From the NCBI RefSeq assembly GCF_900240385.1, contig NZ_OEQH01000003.1, positions 434,001 through 498,000 of the forward strand: a DNA stretch of 64,000 nucleotides, read 5' to 3'. The DNA comes from Clostridium minihomine. Lineage in GTDB: Bacteria > Bacillota > Clostridia > Oscillospirales > Acutalibacteraceae. The notes beneath the pieces were generated by a model. It made no database searches and was not told the DNA's origin. It saw nothing but the letters and a program-made list of their open reading frames with translations. Both the position numbers and the translations under genes were made by a program. Below are positions 55,508 through 63,394 of the stretch, one piece after another. Every line of letters begins with the position of its first letter. Position 1 is the first letter of the stretch.

Positions 55508-56730
55508 ACCAAATTCAAAAAGAATTTCCCATTTTACAGCAAAAAGTCAACGGAAACCCGATTGCTTATTTGGATAATGCCGCAACCTCTCAAAAACCGG
55601 TCAGTGTACTGAAAGCACTGGAGGAGTTCTACACCACCTCGAACGCCAATCCCCATCGGGGCGTTTACGATTTGGCCATGCGTGCCACTCAGGCATTTGA
55701 GGCTTCCCGCAAGGTGGTGGCGGACTTTATCGGGGTAAAAGACGAAGCGGAAGTAATTTTTACCCGAAACGCCACCGAAGCATTAAATCTAATTGCTTAC
55801 AGCTATGGAATGAACTTTTTATCTGCTGAAGACGGCATTACCATTTCAGTTGCAGAGCATCACAGCAACCTGGTGCCCTGGCAGCAGGTTGCCAAGGTGA
55901 CCGGTGCTTCTTTGGATTATTTATATCTGACTGACGGAGCGCAAATTTCTGACGAAGAAATTGCCGCAAAAATTACGGAAAAAACCAAATTAGTTTCCGT
56001 TGTCCATATTTCGAATGTTTTGGGCGTGGTGTTCCCTCTGGAAAAAATCGTGAAGCGTGCCCGGGAAGTCGGCGCTGTGGTAGTGCTGGACTGCGCCCAG
56101 AGTATTCCTCATATTCCGGTGGATGTGCAAAAACTGGATGTGGATTTTGCCGCATTTTCCGGCCACAAAATGTACGCACCCTTGGGCATCGGCGTTTTAT
56201 GGGGCCGCAGAAGCCTTCTGGAAAAAATGCCGCCCTTTTTGTCCGGCGGCGATATGATCGATTCGGTGGAAGAACAGGTGACCTCCTATGCCCCTATTCC
56301 CCAGAAATTTGAGGCTGGAACTCAAAACGCCGGCGGCGCGGTGGCTTTGGCCGCTGCAATTCGTTTCATGCAGAAAATCGGCTGGGAAGAAATCACCCGC
56401 ATCGAACATGATTTGATGGCATATGCTTTGGATGGATTGCGTCAACTGCCTTATGTAACCGTGCTGGGCGGCAGCATTCCCGCCGAAGAGCGGTATGGCG
56501 TGATTTCCTTTAACGTGCAGGACGCACATCCTCATGACGTGGCAAGCATTCTGGACGCAGACGGTGTTTGCATCCGCGCAGGCCATCACTGCGCGCAGCC
56601 TTTATTGCATCACCTGAACCTGTATGCCGCCAACCGCATCAGCTTTGCGGTTTATAATACACGGGAGGATATCGACGCATTCCTGAATAGTCTGAAAAAA
56701 GTAAGAGGAGTCCTTGGATATGGATCTTAA
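55504..56730 (+). CDS. sufS: Cysteine desulfurase SufS
   Basis: 408 residues from ATG at 55504, which overlaps the sufD stop by 4 bases. PLP lysine K222 in SGHKMYAPLG; active Cys C363 in RAGHHCAQPL, the short-loop class II (SufS) type. AEHHSNLVPW at 117-126. Takes sulfur from cysteine and passes it to SufU. No insertion or loss of key residues. Confidence 0.96.
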   Translation: MNQIQKEFPILQQKVNGNPIAYLDNAATSQKPVSVLKALEEFYTTSNANPHRGVYDLAMRATQAFEASRKVVADFIGVKDEAEVIFTRNATEALNLIAYSYGMNFLSAEDGITISVAEHHSNLVPWQQVAKVTGASLDYLYLTDGAQISDEEIAAKITEKTKLVSVVHISNVLGVVFPLEKIVKRAREVGAVVVLDCAQSIPHIPVDVQKLDVDFAAFSGHKMYAPLGIGVLWGRRSLLEKMPPFLSGGDMIDSVEEQVTSYAPIPQKFEAGTQNAGGAVALAAAIRFMQKIGWEEITRIEHDLMAYALDGLRQLPYVTVLGGSIPAEERYGVISFNVQDAHPHDVASILDADGVCIRAGHHCAQPLLHHLNLYAANRISFAVYNTREDIDAFLNSLKKVRGVLGYGS

Positions 56731-57193
56731 CCAGATTTACACGGAAATCATTACGGAAAACAGCCGCTCCACCCGGAATAAAAGACAGCTGGAAAACCCC
56801 ACCGCAATTATCAAAGGGGTAAACCCCAGCTGCGGCGATGAGATTTCTCTTCAAATCCGGGAAAAAGACGGCATCATTGAGGATGCGTCCTTTACCGGGG
56901 TCGGCTGTGCCATTTCTCAGGCATCTGCCTCGATTATGATCGACCTGATTAAAGGAAAAAAGGCAGAAGAAGCTCTTCGTCTGGGCGAAATCTTCTTTTC
57001 TATGATTAAGGACGGTCTGAATGACGAAACCGTTTTGGAAGAATTAGAAGATGCTGTGGCTTTTCAGAATATTTCGAAGCTTCCTGCACGGGTAAAGTGC
57101 GCTGTTCTGGCTTGGCACACCCTGAAAGACGCAGTTTCATCGGAAGAAAACTGTCCAGAGGAAGCTGTTTCTGGGCACACAGCAAAAGCATAA
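56720..57193 (+). CDS. sufU: SufU-type sulfur acceptor / scaffold
   Basis: 157 residues from ATG at 56720 (GAGGAG upstream). Zinc/sulfur ligands C38 and D40 in PSCGDE, C63 in GVGCAIS, and C127 in RVKCAVLAW; the region between C63 and C127 is longer than in IscU, a SufU mark. It accepts persulfide from SufS by zinc-ligand exchange. The first bases overlap sufS by 11. A short acidic tail follows. Last gene of sufCBDSU. Confidence 0.95.
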   Translation: MDLNQIYTEIITENSRSTRNKRQLENPTAIIKGVNPSCGDEISLQIREKDGIIEDASFTGVGCAISQASASIMIDLIKGKKAEEALRLGEIFFSMIKDGLNDETVLEELEDAVAFQNISKLPARVKCAVLAWHTLKDAVSSEENCPEEAVSGHTAKA

Positions 57194-57260
57194 TATCATC
57201 TTTTTAAAATAGTTTTCTGCAATAAAATTCGGCACAGGGCGCACTGACCCATGCCCAAAC

Positions 57261-57302
57261 GAAAGAAACCGGCTTTTCCTGATAGGAAGGCCGGTTTCTT
57301 TC
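57261..57302. terminator. Bidirectional terminator behind sufU
   Basis: GAAAGAAACCGGC (57261-57273) pairs exactly with 57290-57302; TTTTATTTTA follows on the plus strand. It also faces the minus-strand membrane-protein gene. Confidence 0.8.
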
Positions 57303-57305
57303 GTT

Positions 57306-57836
57306 TTATTTTATTTTACGAGCAAGCCCACGGCGATAATCCTGAATTTCTTTGGCAATTTGAGATTTTCCGAAATCCAGCTGAGCCAATCTGCGAAAAA
57401 ACGGTACAACAGGATAAGACAGCCTGATAAAATAATAATTAAAATACTCAATAATCGCAAAAACGTACATTCCAATACCAAAAATCAGCCAGCCGGATTG
57501 GGGCTCCTGCCACTGCAGCCCCAATATCACAAGATAAATCAACAGCAGAAAAATATCCAACCATCGAAAGCAAGAAAAAATACGAGCCGTTTTTTCACCC
57601 CTATTCTTTTTCTCTTTCACCCGCTCCAAACAGATTTTCCAGTAAGCCGCTCCCTGTAATAAAATTATGCTGCAAAGTAAAATCGGATAAAATGCAATCA
57701 GAGAAAACCGTTCTTGGAATTGCCAAATCCAGAAAAAATAAAGAGCGATAAAAGCAACGGCATTATAGGCTTCTAACACGGCCAACTGCTTTAATTCTTT
57801 TTTCAGTTTCTGCTTTCTGTTTTGTTTCAAAGCCAC
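57306..57836 (-). CDS. Small integral membrane protein, unassigned
   Basis: About 176 residues from a GTG at 57836 with AGGAAGG directly upstream; a further GTG at 57896 is also open. Basic N-terminus, then four hydrophobic segments in two pairs (about 23-40 and 47-63; 90-108 and 118-137), a positive charged loop between pairs, and a C-terminal RRLAQLDFGKSQIAKEIQDY. Not recognised; no enzyme motif. Confidence 0.65.
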   Translation of the reverse strand: MALKQNRKQKLKKELKQLAVLEAYNAVAFIALYFFWIWQFQERFSLIAFYPILLCSIILLQGAAYWKICLERVKEKKNRGEKTARIFSCFRWLDIFLLLIYLVILGLQWQEPQSGWLIFGIGMYVFAIIEYFNYYFIRLSYPVVPFFRRLAQLDFGKSQIAKEIQDYRRGLARKIK

Positions 57837-57934
57837 ACTATATCCTTCCTCATTCGTTCCTTTTCTTAATGTTTTTCGAATGATTTGCCGCTCCACCCGT
57901 TTTTATGACCATTGCTTGCCGAGGAGAAAAAACC

Positions 57935-58681
57935 TCATTCACCCTCCAGCAAATATTGCAGCATTTTTTCCGGATGATTTAAAAATTCCCGGGTTAAAAC
58001 ATAATGCTCTGTTTCCTGATATGGGGTTTTCTGAATTCCATTCTGTGATAATACATAAATACATGCGCCCGGGTATGAAAGCAAAATGGGTGAATGGGTT
58101 GCGATAATAAACTGAGAATCCTGATTCACCAACTGATGAATACAAGTTAAAAGCGACATTTGGCGGGACGGCGACAACGCAGCCTCCGGTTCATCCAAAA
58201 TATACAGCCCATTCCCCCCAAACCGATTCGTAATTAGCGACAGAAAGCTTTCTCCATGGGATTGATTGTGCAGGGATTTGCCGCCATAACTCTTTACAAG
58301 AGGAACCATCGAAAGATGATTTAAGCGATCCACCTCGGTTGCCACATTGTAAAAACTTTCAGCCCGCAGAAAAAAACCATCCCGTGGCCGCCGATATCCC
58401 TTCACCAGATGCAGGTATTGATTTAGTTCCGAATGGGTTTCTTTGGATGCAAACGAAAAATTTTTCGTGCCTCCCTCCGGATTAAAACCATAGGCCACCG
58501 CCACAGCTTCCAGCAATGTGGATTTTCCTGTTCCGTTTTCCCCCACCAAAAAAGTGACATCCGCCTCCAGCGGAAGGCCACGATTTCTCCAGAGAGATTG
58601 AACAGCAGGCAGATCCTTCCAGTAATAGGGTTCCTTTGGCAGAGTATCCATTTCAATTCGTTTGATATACCGTGTTTCCAA
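57935..58681 (-). CDS. AAA-family ATPase (COG3910-like)
   Basis: 248 residues from a TTG with GGAGGAG upstream. Walker A GENGTGKST at 47-55; ABC-signature-like SHGESFLSLI (141-150); Walker B LYILDEPEAALS (159-170); His switch ATHSPIL (194-200). This is the small single-domain ATPase class related to SMC and RecF heads, without a coiled coil or nuclease domain. No partner gene adjoins. Role unknown; a stand-alone housekeeping or stress ATPase is as likely as a defence part. Confidence 0.85.
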   Translation of the reverse strand: METRYIKRIEMDTLPKEPYYWKDLPAVQSLWRNRGLPLEADVTFLVGENGTGKSTLLEAVAVAYGFNPEGGTKNFSFASKETHSELNQYLHLVKGYRRPRDGFFLRAESFYNVATEVDRLNHLSMVPLVKSYGGKSLHNQSHGESFLSLITNRFGGNGLYILDEPEAALSPSRQMSLLTCIHQLVNQDSQFIIATHSPILLSYPGACIYVLSQNGIQKTPYQETEHYVLTREFLNHPEKMLQYLLEGE

Positions 58682-58720
58682 ATACTCTCCTCCCCTTTTA
58701 TGACATGTCTGATTCTTATT

Positions 58721-58749
58721 ATTGTATCACCAGAACACTGGGTGGGCAA
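58721..58749 (-). promoter_or_regulatory. Promoter of the AAA ATPase gene
   Basis: TTGCCC (58744-58749), 17 bases, TACAAT (58721-58726) on the minus strand, about 40 bases before the TTG start. Confidence 0.6.
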
Positions 58750-58792
58750 GTTGCCAGTAAGCCCCGATGAATAAATTAAAAAAATAAAAACA

Positions 58793-58834
58793 GAAACCTG
58801 CTGAGAAAGTGACTCTCTTTCTCATCAGGTTTTC
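58793..58834 (-). terminator. Terminator behind the AIM24 gene
   Basis: CTTTCTCATCAGGTTTTC pairs with GAAACCTGCTGAGAAAG (one mismatch and one bulge); TTTTTATTTTTTT follows on the minus strand. Confidence 0.7.
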
Positions 58835-58916
58835 AGGCTCATAGTTTAAAGGAAATACCCATGTCATACAAATTGCAACATCAGGTTACCCAATCTATCA
58901 TACTTCATTTCGTAAC

Positions 58917-59684
58917 TCAAACACCCTGCGCAATCGGAGCCAGCAGAACTTTTCCCGTACCACGGTATACATTCACAAGCCCCTCTCCAGAAGCAGCCGA
59001 GCCTAAAAGTGATTTTCCCGACCGCTCCACGGTGAAATCCAAGCTGCCACTCCAAGCAACAGCCATATTTCCGTCTACCTTGAGAACATCATTCTCCAAA
59101 GCAATCTCCACCAATTCCTCACGGGGGCACACGGATTCCAGGCAGATCACACCGCTGCCGCTCACGCCCAGATTAAACAGACCCTCTCCTCCAGCCACTG
59201 CGGAAGAGAAATTCGAGCGCATCACTGCCTTGTGTTTTAAGTTGGAATCGCAAGCAAGAAATAGTCCGTCATCTAGTACAATAGAACCGTTCCAATCCCT
59301 CAGATCAATTAGAATAATATGGCGGTAAGTGGGCTCGAGCACCATAATCCCGTCACCGGTGTATTCCGGCTTAATGGCAGACTCACCTGTCACTTTACCA
59401 CGCATCGCTTTGCCTAAGAAATCCCCCACCCCTTTAATGCCAGTGGTTGCATTCACATTTCCCACAGTCCATTGCATCGCACCTGCTTGCAGCGTAATCT
59501 GCGCCTTGCTAAGATCGCAAATCACCTGGCGCTTGCGCACATTCATTTTACTGCAAAAATAAGCCTGCTCGGCATCCCCCGGCATAACGCTTAAATCCCG
59601 TTGATACTCAATGACAGTAAACGCTCCTAAGGAATCCAGCGTTTTGATATCATCATTATTTGTGAAATTTGAAATTTTGTACAT
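58917..59684 (-). CDS. AIM24-family protein
   Basis: 255 residues of beta-rich AIM24 (TIGR00266-like) fold: VIEYQRDLSVMPGD near 24-37, SKAQITLQAGAMQW, the Gly-rich GEGLFNLGVSGSGVI, and LDFTVERSGKS then GEGLVNVYRGTGKVLLAPI. Bacterial members are cytosolic and of unknown function; the yeast name giver acts in mitochondrial membrane organisation. GAAGGGG precedes the ATG. Single-gene unit. Confidence 0.9.
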   Translation of the reverse strand: MYKISNFTNNDDIKTLDSLGAFTVIEYQRDLSVMPGDAEQAYFCSKMNVRKRQVICDLSKAQITLQAGAMQWTVGNVNATTGIKGVGDFLGKAMRGKVTGESAIKPEYTGDGIMVLEPTYRHIILIDLRDWNGSIVLDDGLFLACDSNLKHKAVMRSNFSSAVAGGEGLFNLGVSGSGVICLESVCPREELVEIALENDVLKVDGNMAVAWSGSLDFTVERSGKSLLGSAASGEGLVNVYRGTGKVLLAPIAQGV

Positions 59685-59759
59685 AATTATTTCCCCTTCT
59701 ATTTCGGTTCTGATAACGAAACCCTGATTTATTTGCTATCTTTCGGTTACTATGATTTT

Positions 59760-59789
59760 ATCCTATCAGGAATTGTATGAATCTGTCAA
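59760..59789 (-). promoter_or_regulatory. Candidate promoter of the AIM24 gene
   Basis: TTGACA (59784-59789), 18 bases, TAGGAT (59760-59765) on the minus strand. Between 59685 and 59963 there is only this and the terminator at 59907. Confidence 0.5.
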
Positions 59790-59906
59790 GAAATGTTTAT
59801 CCTGTATGAATCTATACACAGAATTTGGCAAAAAGGAACAAACTCTGAATCGCTTAACAGGAATACTTCCCGCCATACCATCTGAAAAAATTAAGAATTA
59901 TTTACG

Positions 59907-59951
59907 AAAAAACAGCCCGGAACAAATCCCTATGACTTGTTCCGGGCTGTT
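59907..59951 (-). terminator. Terminator of the sugar-catabolism operon
   Basis: AACAGCCCGGAACAA (59911-59925) pairs exactly with 59937-59951; T-rich sequence follows on the minus strand. Confidence 0.85.
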
Positions 59952-59963
59952 TGCTATTTTTTA

Positions 59964-60989
59964 TTAACGGTTCATTTCACTTTGTGCCCCGGTATGCTGA
60001 TGCTCCTGAATCAGCCGCTCGACCTCATAAAAATCAGAAGCCGGCATATCGCCGGGGATGGTGTTTTTCACCGCACTGCTGGCATTGCCGAATTCCAGCG
60101 CCTTTTGGTGATCCCCATATTTTAACAGGCCAAACAGCACCCCTGCCACATAAGCGTCGCCGCTGCCGATTCTGTCTACCACTTCAATATTCGTATACGG
60201 TTCTTCTTCATAATAAGTATCTTCTTTGGCGCTATACAAAATAGAGCCAAAGGTATGCTGCTTGGGGCTGATGATTTTGCGGTCGGTGGTAGCCACCACC
60301 TCTACCCCATATTCTTCACAGTAGCTTTTCATGATATCGCGCAGTTCTCCGGTTTTTCCAAACATTCTGCGGGATGTTTCAGAAGAAACAAACAAAATAT
60401 TAACATAAGGCAAAATGCTCTCTATGGTTCGGCGGGCCTCTTGCTCTTCCCACAGATTAGCACGGTAGTTCACATCGAAAGAGATTTTGGCTCCTCCCCG
60501 ACGAAAACGCTGAATGATTTCTGTCGTCACCTCACGGGTCTGCCGGCTAAGCGCCAAAGAAATGCCGCTGGTATGAAATACCCGGGTACTGGTATAGGCT
60601 GATTCCGGAATTTCCTCTAAACAAATGCTGTTAATCGAGGAATATTTTCGATCATACACCACACAAGGTTTTCGTGGATGAGCCCCGTTTTCATAATAAT
60701 AAACACCAAGTCGCGCATCCGGACTTTCGTCATACACCAAAAAGTCATCGCTGACCCCACCGAACCGAATCCGATTTTTAATAAAAGTGCCGATTTCACT
60801 GCGGGGAAGTTTAGAAATAATTCCGGTGCGCAGTCCCAATAATGACAATCCGGAAGACACATTTAGTTCCGAACCGCCCGCCCGCTTTTCAAAACTAACG
60901 CCATCGACGATCCGTTCATTGATGGCAGGCGAAAGACGCAGCATAATTTCACCGAAGGTGATCGCATCAAAAGGTTTTTTCGATTCCAT
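59964..60989 (-). CDS. PfkB-family sugar kinase, KDG-kinase-like (first of two)
   Basis: 341 residues from ATG at 60989. Starts FDAITFGEIMLRLSP, has the substrate Gly pair in RAGGSELNVSSGLS (36-49) and the catalytic GSGDAY at 275-280. PfkB kinases phosphorylate sugars with ATP; the GEIMLRLSP start and the neighbourhood of KDPG aldolase suggest 2-keto-3-deoxygluconate or a related sugar acid. It is clearly a paralogue of the next gene but diverged, so the substrate may differ. A 50-codon upstream extension is open but lacks a good start. Confidence 0.85.
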   Translation of the reverse strand: MESKKPFDAITFGEIMLRLSPAINERIVDGVSFEKRAGGSELNVSSGLSLLGLRTGIISKLPRSEIGTFIKNRIRFGGVSDDFLVYDESPDARLGVYYYENGAHPRKPCVVYDRKYSSINSICLEEIPESAYTSTRVFHTSGISLALSRQTREVTTEIIQRFRRGGAKISFDVNYRANLWEEQEARRTIESILPYVNILFVSSETSRRMFGKTGELRDIMKSYCEEYGVEVVATTDRKIISPKQHTFGSILYSAKEDTYYEEEPYTNIEVVDRIGSGDAYVAGVLFGLLKYGDHQKALEFGNASSAVKNTIPGDMPASDFYEVERLIQEHQHTGAQSEMNR

Positions 60990-61051
60990 CGTAATTCTCT
61001 CTTTCCACGGTTGGTTCACACCGAGCCAACGCATTTTTATAGAAAGACAGA

Positions 61052-61085
61052 GCTCCCGAATGATGTTTTTGATCATTATGGGAGC
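61052..61085 (-). other. Stem-loop between the two kinase genes
   Basis: GCTCCCATAATGAT pairs with ATCATTCGGGAGC around a short A-rich loop; on the minus strand it is followed by a few scattered T. It may slow transcription or protect mRNA ends. The 171-base gap between the kinases is otherwise empty. Confidence 0.4.
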
Positions 61086-61160
61086 CCTGCCTTTTGCAGG
61101 CCACAAAACAGCGCAGACCGAATTCATCCAAACCCACATCTGCCGTTAGCCTAACCGTTT

Positions 61161-62180
61161 TTATCTTTGTACGCGGCCGGAACCATCGCCCTTAGCCAGT
61201 TTATTTACTTCATCCACAGAAACCTGATTAAAGTCCCCTTCGATGGTGTGCTTCAGGCAGCTGGCTGCAACGGCAAACTCAATGGCATCCTGAGGTTCAT
61301 ACTGGTTCAGCAAAGAATAGATCAGCCCGCCGCCAAAGCTGTCGCCGCCGCCTACACGATCCACAATGCGAATCAAATAGTTTTTGCTGAAATAGTAATC
61401 CTTGCCGTCATAAAGCATAGCCGCCCAATTATTGTCACTGGCAGAAATGGAACCGCGCAGCGTAATGGCAACCTTGTCAAAATGGAAGGTATCCGCTAAT
61501 TTCTTGGCTACCTCTTTGTAACCCTCGTGACTGATTTTGCCCCCGGTAATATCGGTATTGACCGCTTTGATGCCGAATACATCGCTGGCATCCTCTTCGT
61601 TGGAAATGCAGACGTCCACATATTCCATCAGTCCGCCCATCACCTTGCCTGCCTTTTCTCTGGACCATAGGTTTTTGCGGTAATTCAGGTCACAGCTGAC
61701 CGTAACATGATGCTTTTTCGCCGCCTTGCAGGCTTCCAGACAAATTGCCGCCGCACTGTCGCTGATGGCGGGAGTAATGCCGGTAAAGTGGAACCAGTCT
61801 ACCCCTTCAAAAATATCATCCCAATGAAAGTCAGAAGGCTGAGCGGTGGCAATTGCAGAACCCGCACGATCATAAATCACTTTGGACGGACGCTGACTTG
61901 CTCCTTTTTCCAAAAAATAAATGCCCACCCGGTCACCGCCACGGGTAATTTTAGAAACATCCACACCGAATCTTCTCAGGGAATTCACAGCACTTTGTCC
62001 GATATCATGCTTGGGCAGCTTTGTGACAAAGCTGGCATCAATGCCGTAATTGGCTAAAGAAACCGCTACGTTGGCCTCTCCGCCGCCATAAGTGGCCCCA
62101 AAACTTTCTGCCTGAATAAAACGGTAAAACCCTTCTGGGGCCAGACGAAGCATAATTTCTCCAAAGGTGACTACTTTCAT
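61161..62180 (-). CDS. kdgK: 2-keto-3-deoxygluconate kinase, PfkB family (second of two)
   Basis: 339 residues from ATG at 62180 (GGAGGG 9 bases before). VTFGEIMLRLAPEG at 4-17, GGGEANVAVSLANYG near 31-45, SCDLNYRKNLWSREKA in the middle and GGGDSFGGG at 277-285 with the catalytic Asp. Resembles clostridial KdgK, which makes KDPG for the aldolase encoded just upstream (64 bases). The substrate is inferred from context and family. Confidence 0.88.
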   Translation of the reverse strand: MKVVTFGEIMLRLAPEGFYRFIQAESFGATYGGGEANVAVSLANYGIDASFVTKLPKHDIGQSAVNSLRRFGVDVSKITRGGDRVGIYFLEKGASQRPSKVIYDRAGSAIATAQPSDFHWDDIFEGVDWFHFTGITPAISDSAAAICLEACKAAKKHHVTVSCDLNYRKNLWSREKAGKVMGGLMEYVDVCISNEEDASDVFGIKAVNTDITGGKISHEGYKEVAKKLADTFHFDKVAITLRGSISASDNNWAAMLYDGKDYYFSKNYLIRIVDRVGGGDSFGGGLIYSLLNQYEPQDAIEFAVAASCLKHTIEGDFNQVSVDEVNKLAKGDGSGRVQR

Positions 62181-62243
62181 AATTTTGGAACCCTCCACAT
62201 TCTATTTTCCATGTCAAATAATTGAGCTCATCGGTACTGCATC

Positions 62244-63209
62244 TTATTTTTTCTGAGCGAGGTGTACCCGGACACCGGCAAAATCCTGTTCCAAATAAAT
62301 AATGGTCATGTTTCCGTCGGCATCATATTTTGCGGACTCCTCGTCAAACTTTATGCCCTGACTCTTTAAATAATGGATGGCTCTGGGCAAATAATTGGTA
62401 TTGATCGACATATGTCCATGCACACCATATCCTTTTCCCTTCATCACTTCCACCGCAGTGCCCGCAAAGAAAGAAACCGCGGTCTCTCTTTTGGTCAGGC
62501 CGAAAATACGGTCAAAAGCATCGGTTACCTCTTCTGCTTCCTGCGTATTTTCTGTATTAATACCAATATGACCCAGTTCAAAGCCAAGCATAGTCTGAAC
62601 GGCCTGGCGGGTCATGTCACGGATTTGATCAAACGCGCCTTCATTAATCAGTTCGCTTTTCACCATCCAGCTGCCGCCGCAGGCCAACACTTTATTGTAC
62701 CCCAGATAGTCATTCAGATTCTTTGCGTTCACCCCGCCGGTGGGCATAAATTTCACATTCACATAGGGGGCCGCCAAAGCCTTAATCATCGCCAAGCCGC
62801 CCGCCTGTTCCGCCGGGAAAAACTTGACCACTTCCAGTCCCAATTCCAAAGCCTGCTCAATATCGCTGGCGTTAGAAGTTCCGGGGGTAATCGGCACACC
62901 CTTTTCCACGCAGTATGTTACGATTTTGGGGTTCAGTCCGGGACTGACGATAAATTTCGCACCCGCGTTCACTGCTTTGTCCACCTGCTCTGTAGTCAAA
63001 ACCGTGCCGGCACCCACCAGCATTTCGGGATAAGCCTGTGTCATTGCGCGAATGGCTTCTTCCGCGGCAGCGGTACGAAAAGTCACCTCTGCGCAGGGCA
63101 AGCCGCCCTCACACAATGCTTTCGCCAGCGGTACGGCGTCCTTCGCATCATCAATTTTCACAACAGGAACAATACCAATCGCGCCAATCTTTTCTAACAC
63201 TTCATTCAT
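62244..63209 (-). CDS. KDPG/KHG aldolase fused to a VOC-like domain
   Basis: 321 residues from ATG at 63209 (AAGGGG upstream). Residues 1-208 are a KDPG aldolase: E41 in CAEVTFRT and Schiff-base lysine K129 in VVKFFPAE; it splits KDPG to pyruvate and glyceraldehyde 3-phosphate. Residues 211-321 (GHIGINTEN, then GHMSINTNY, ending FAGVRVHLAQKK) have the layout of a VOC/glyoxalase half-module. Single-domain aldolases are about 205-215 residues. The added domain may act on or sense a pathway sugar acid; this is inference. First gene of the operon. Confidence 0.9.
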   Translation of the reverse strand: MNEVLEKIGAIGIVPVVKIDDAKDAVPLAKALCEGGLPCAEVTFRTAAAEEAIRAMTQAYPEMLVGAGTVLTTEQVDKAVNAGAKFIVSPGLNPKIVTYCVEKGVPITPGTSNASDIEQALELGLEVVKFFPAEQAGGLAMIKALAAPYVNVKFMPTGGVNAKNLNDYLGYNKVLACGGSWMVKSELINEGAFDQIRDMTRQAVQTMLGFELGHIGINTENTQEAEEVTDAFDRIFGLTKRETAVSFFAGTAVEVMKGKGYGVHGHMSINTNYLPRAIHYLKSQGIKFDEESAKYDADGNMTIIYLEQDFAGVRVHLAQKK

Positions 63210-63232
63210 TTTCAGCACCCCTTATATTTTTT

Positions 63233-63258
63233 GTTTCATAATGTGAAACTGAGTTTCA
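63233..63258. promoter_or_regulatory. Three TGAAAC half-sites, IclR/KdgR-type operator
   Basis: GTTTCA (63233-63238), TGAAAC (63244-63249) and GTTTCA (63253-63258). The last two form TGAAAC-N3-GTTTCA, close to the KdgR operator of enterobacteria. They lie just after the start of the aldolase transcript, where binding would block elongation; an IclR gene is divergent next door. Confidence 0.6.
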
Positions 63259-63273
63259 AATATTTGTACCTTT

Positions 63274-63301
63274 ATTATACTGCTTCCCCCTGGGAAGTCA
63301 A
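63274..63301 (-). promoter_or_regulatory. Promoter of the aldolase-kinase operon
   Basis: TTGACT (63296-63301), 16 bases, TATAAT (63274-63279) on the minus strand. The leader of about 55 bases holds the half-site array. Confidence 0.7.
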
Positions 63302-63322
63302 TAGAATCTGCCTTCTTCCCAA

Positions 63323-63351
63323 TTGTTTTTCCCAGTACGCTGTGATAAGAT
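63323..63351 (+). promoter_or_regulatory. Candidate promoter of the IclR gene
   Basis: TTGTTT (63323-63328), 17 bases, TAAGAT (63346-63351), about 40 bases before the ATG at 63395. Confidence 0.45.
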
Positions 63352-63394
63352 AATTCTAATCAAACGGAAACGCACAACAGAAAGAAGGTGCGAT

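Noticed and set aside
59752-59967. 71-codon plus-strand frame between the AIM24 and kinase genes
   Set aside because: It runs over the AIM24 promoter and the exact stem-loop at 59911-59951.
60990-61160. Upstream extension or extra small gene before the first kinase
   Set aside because: The frame is open for 50 codons but has no suitable start, and it contains the stem-loop at 61052-61085; the start at 60989 matches the family.
62373-63197. Long open frame antisense to the KDPG aldolase
   Set aside because: Mirror of a real gene; no start signal and a His/Phe/Gln-rich composition typical of antisense frames.
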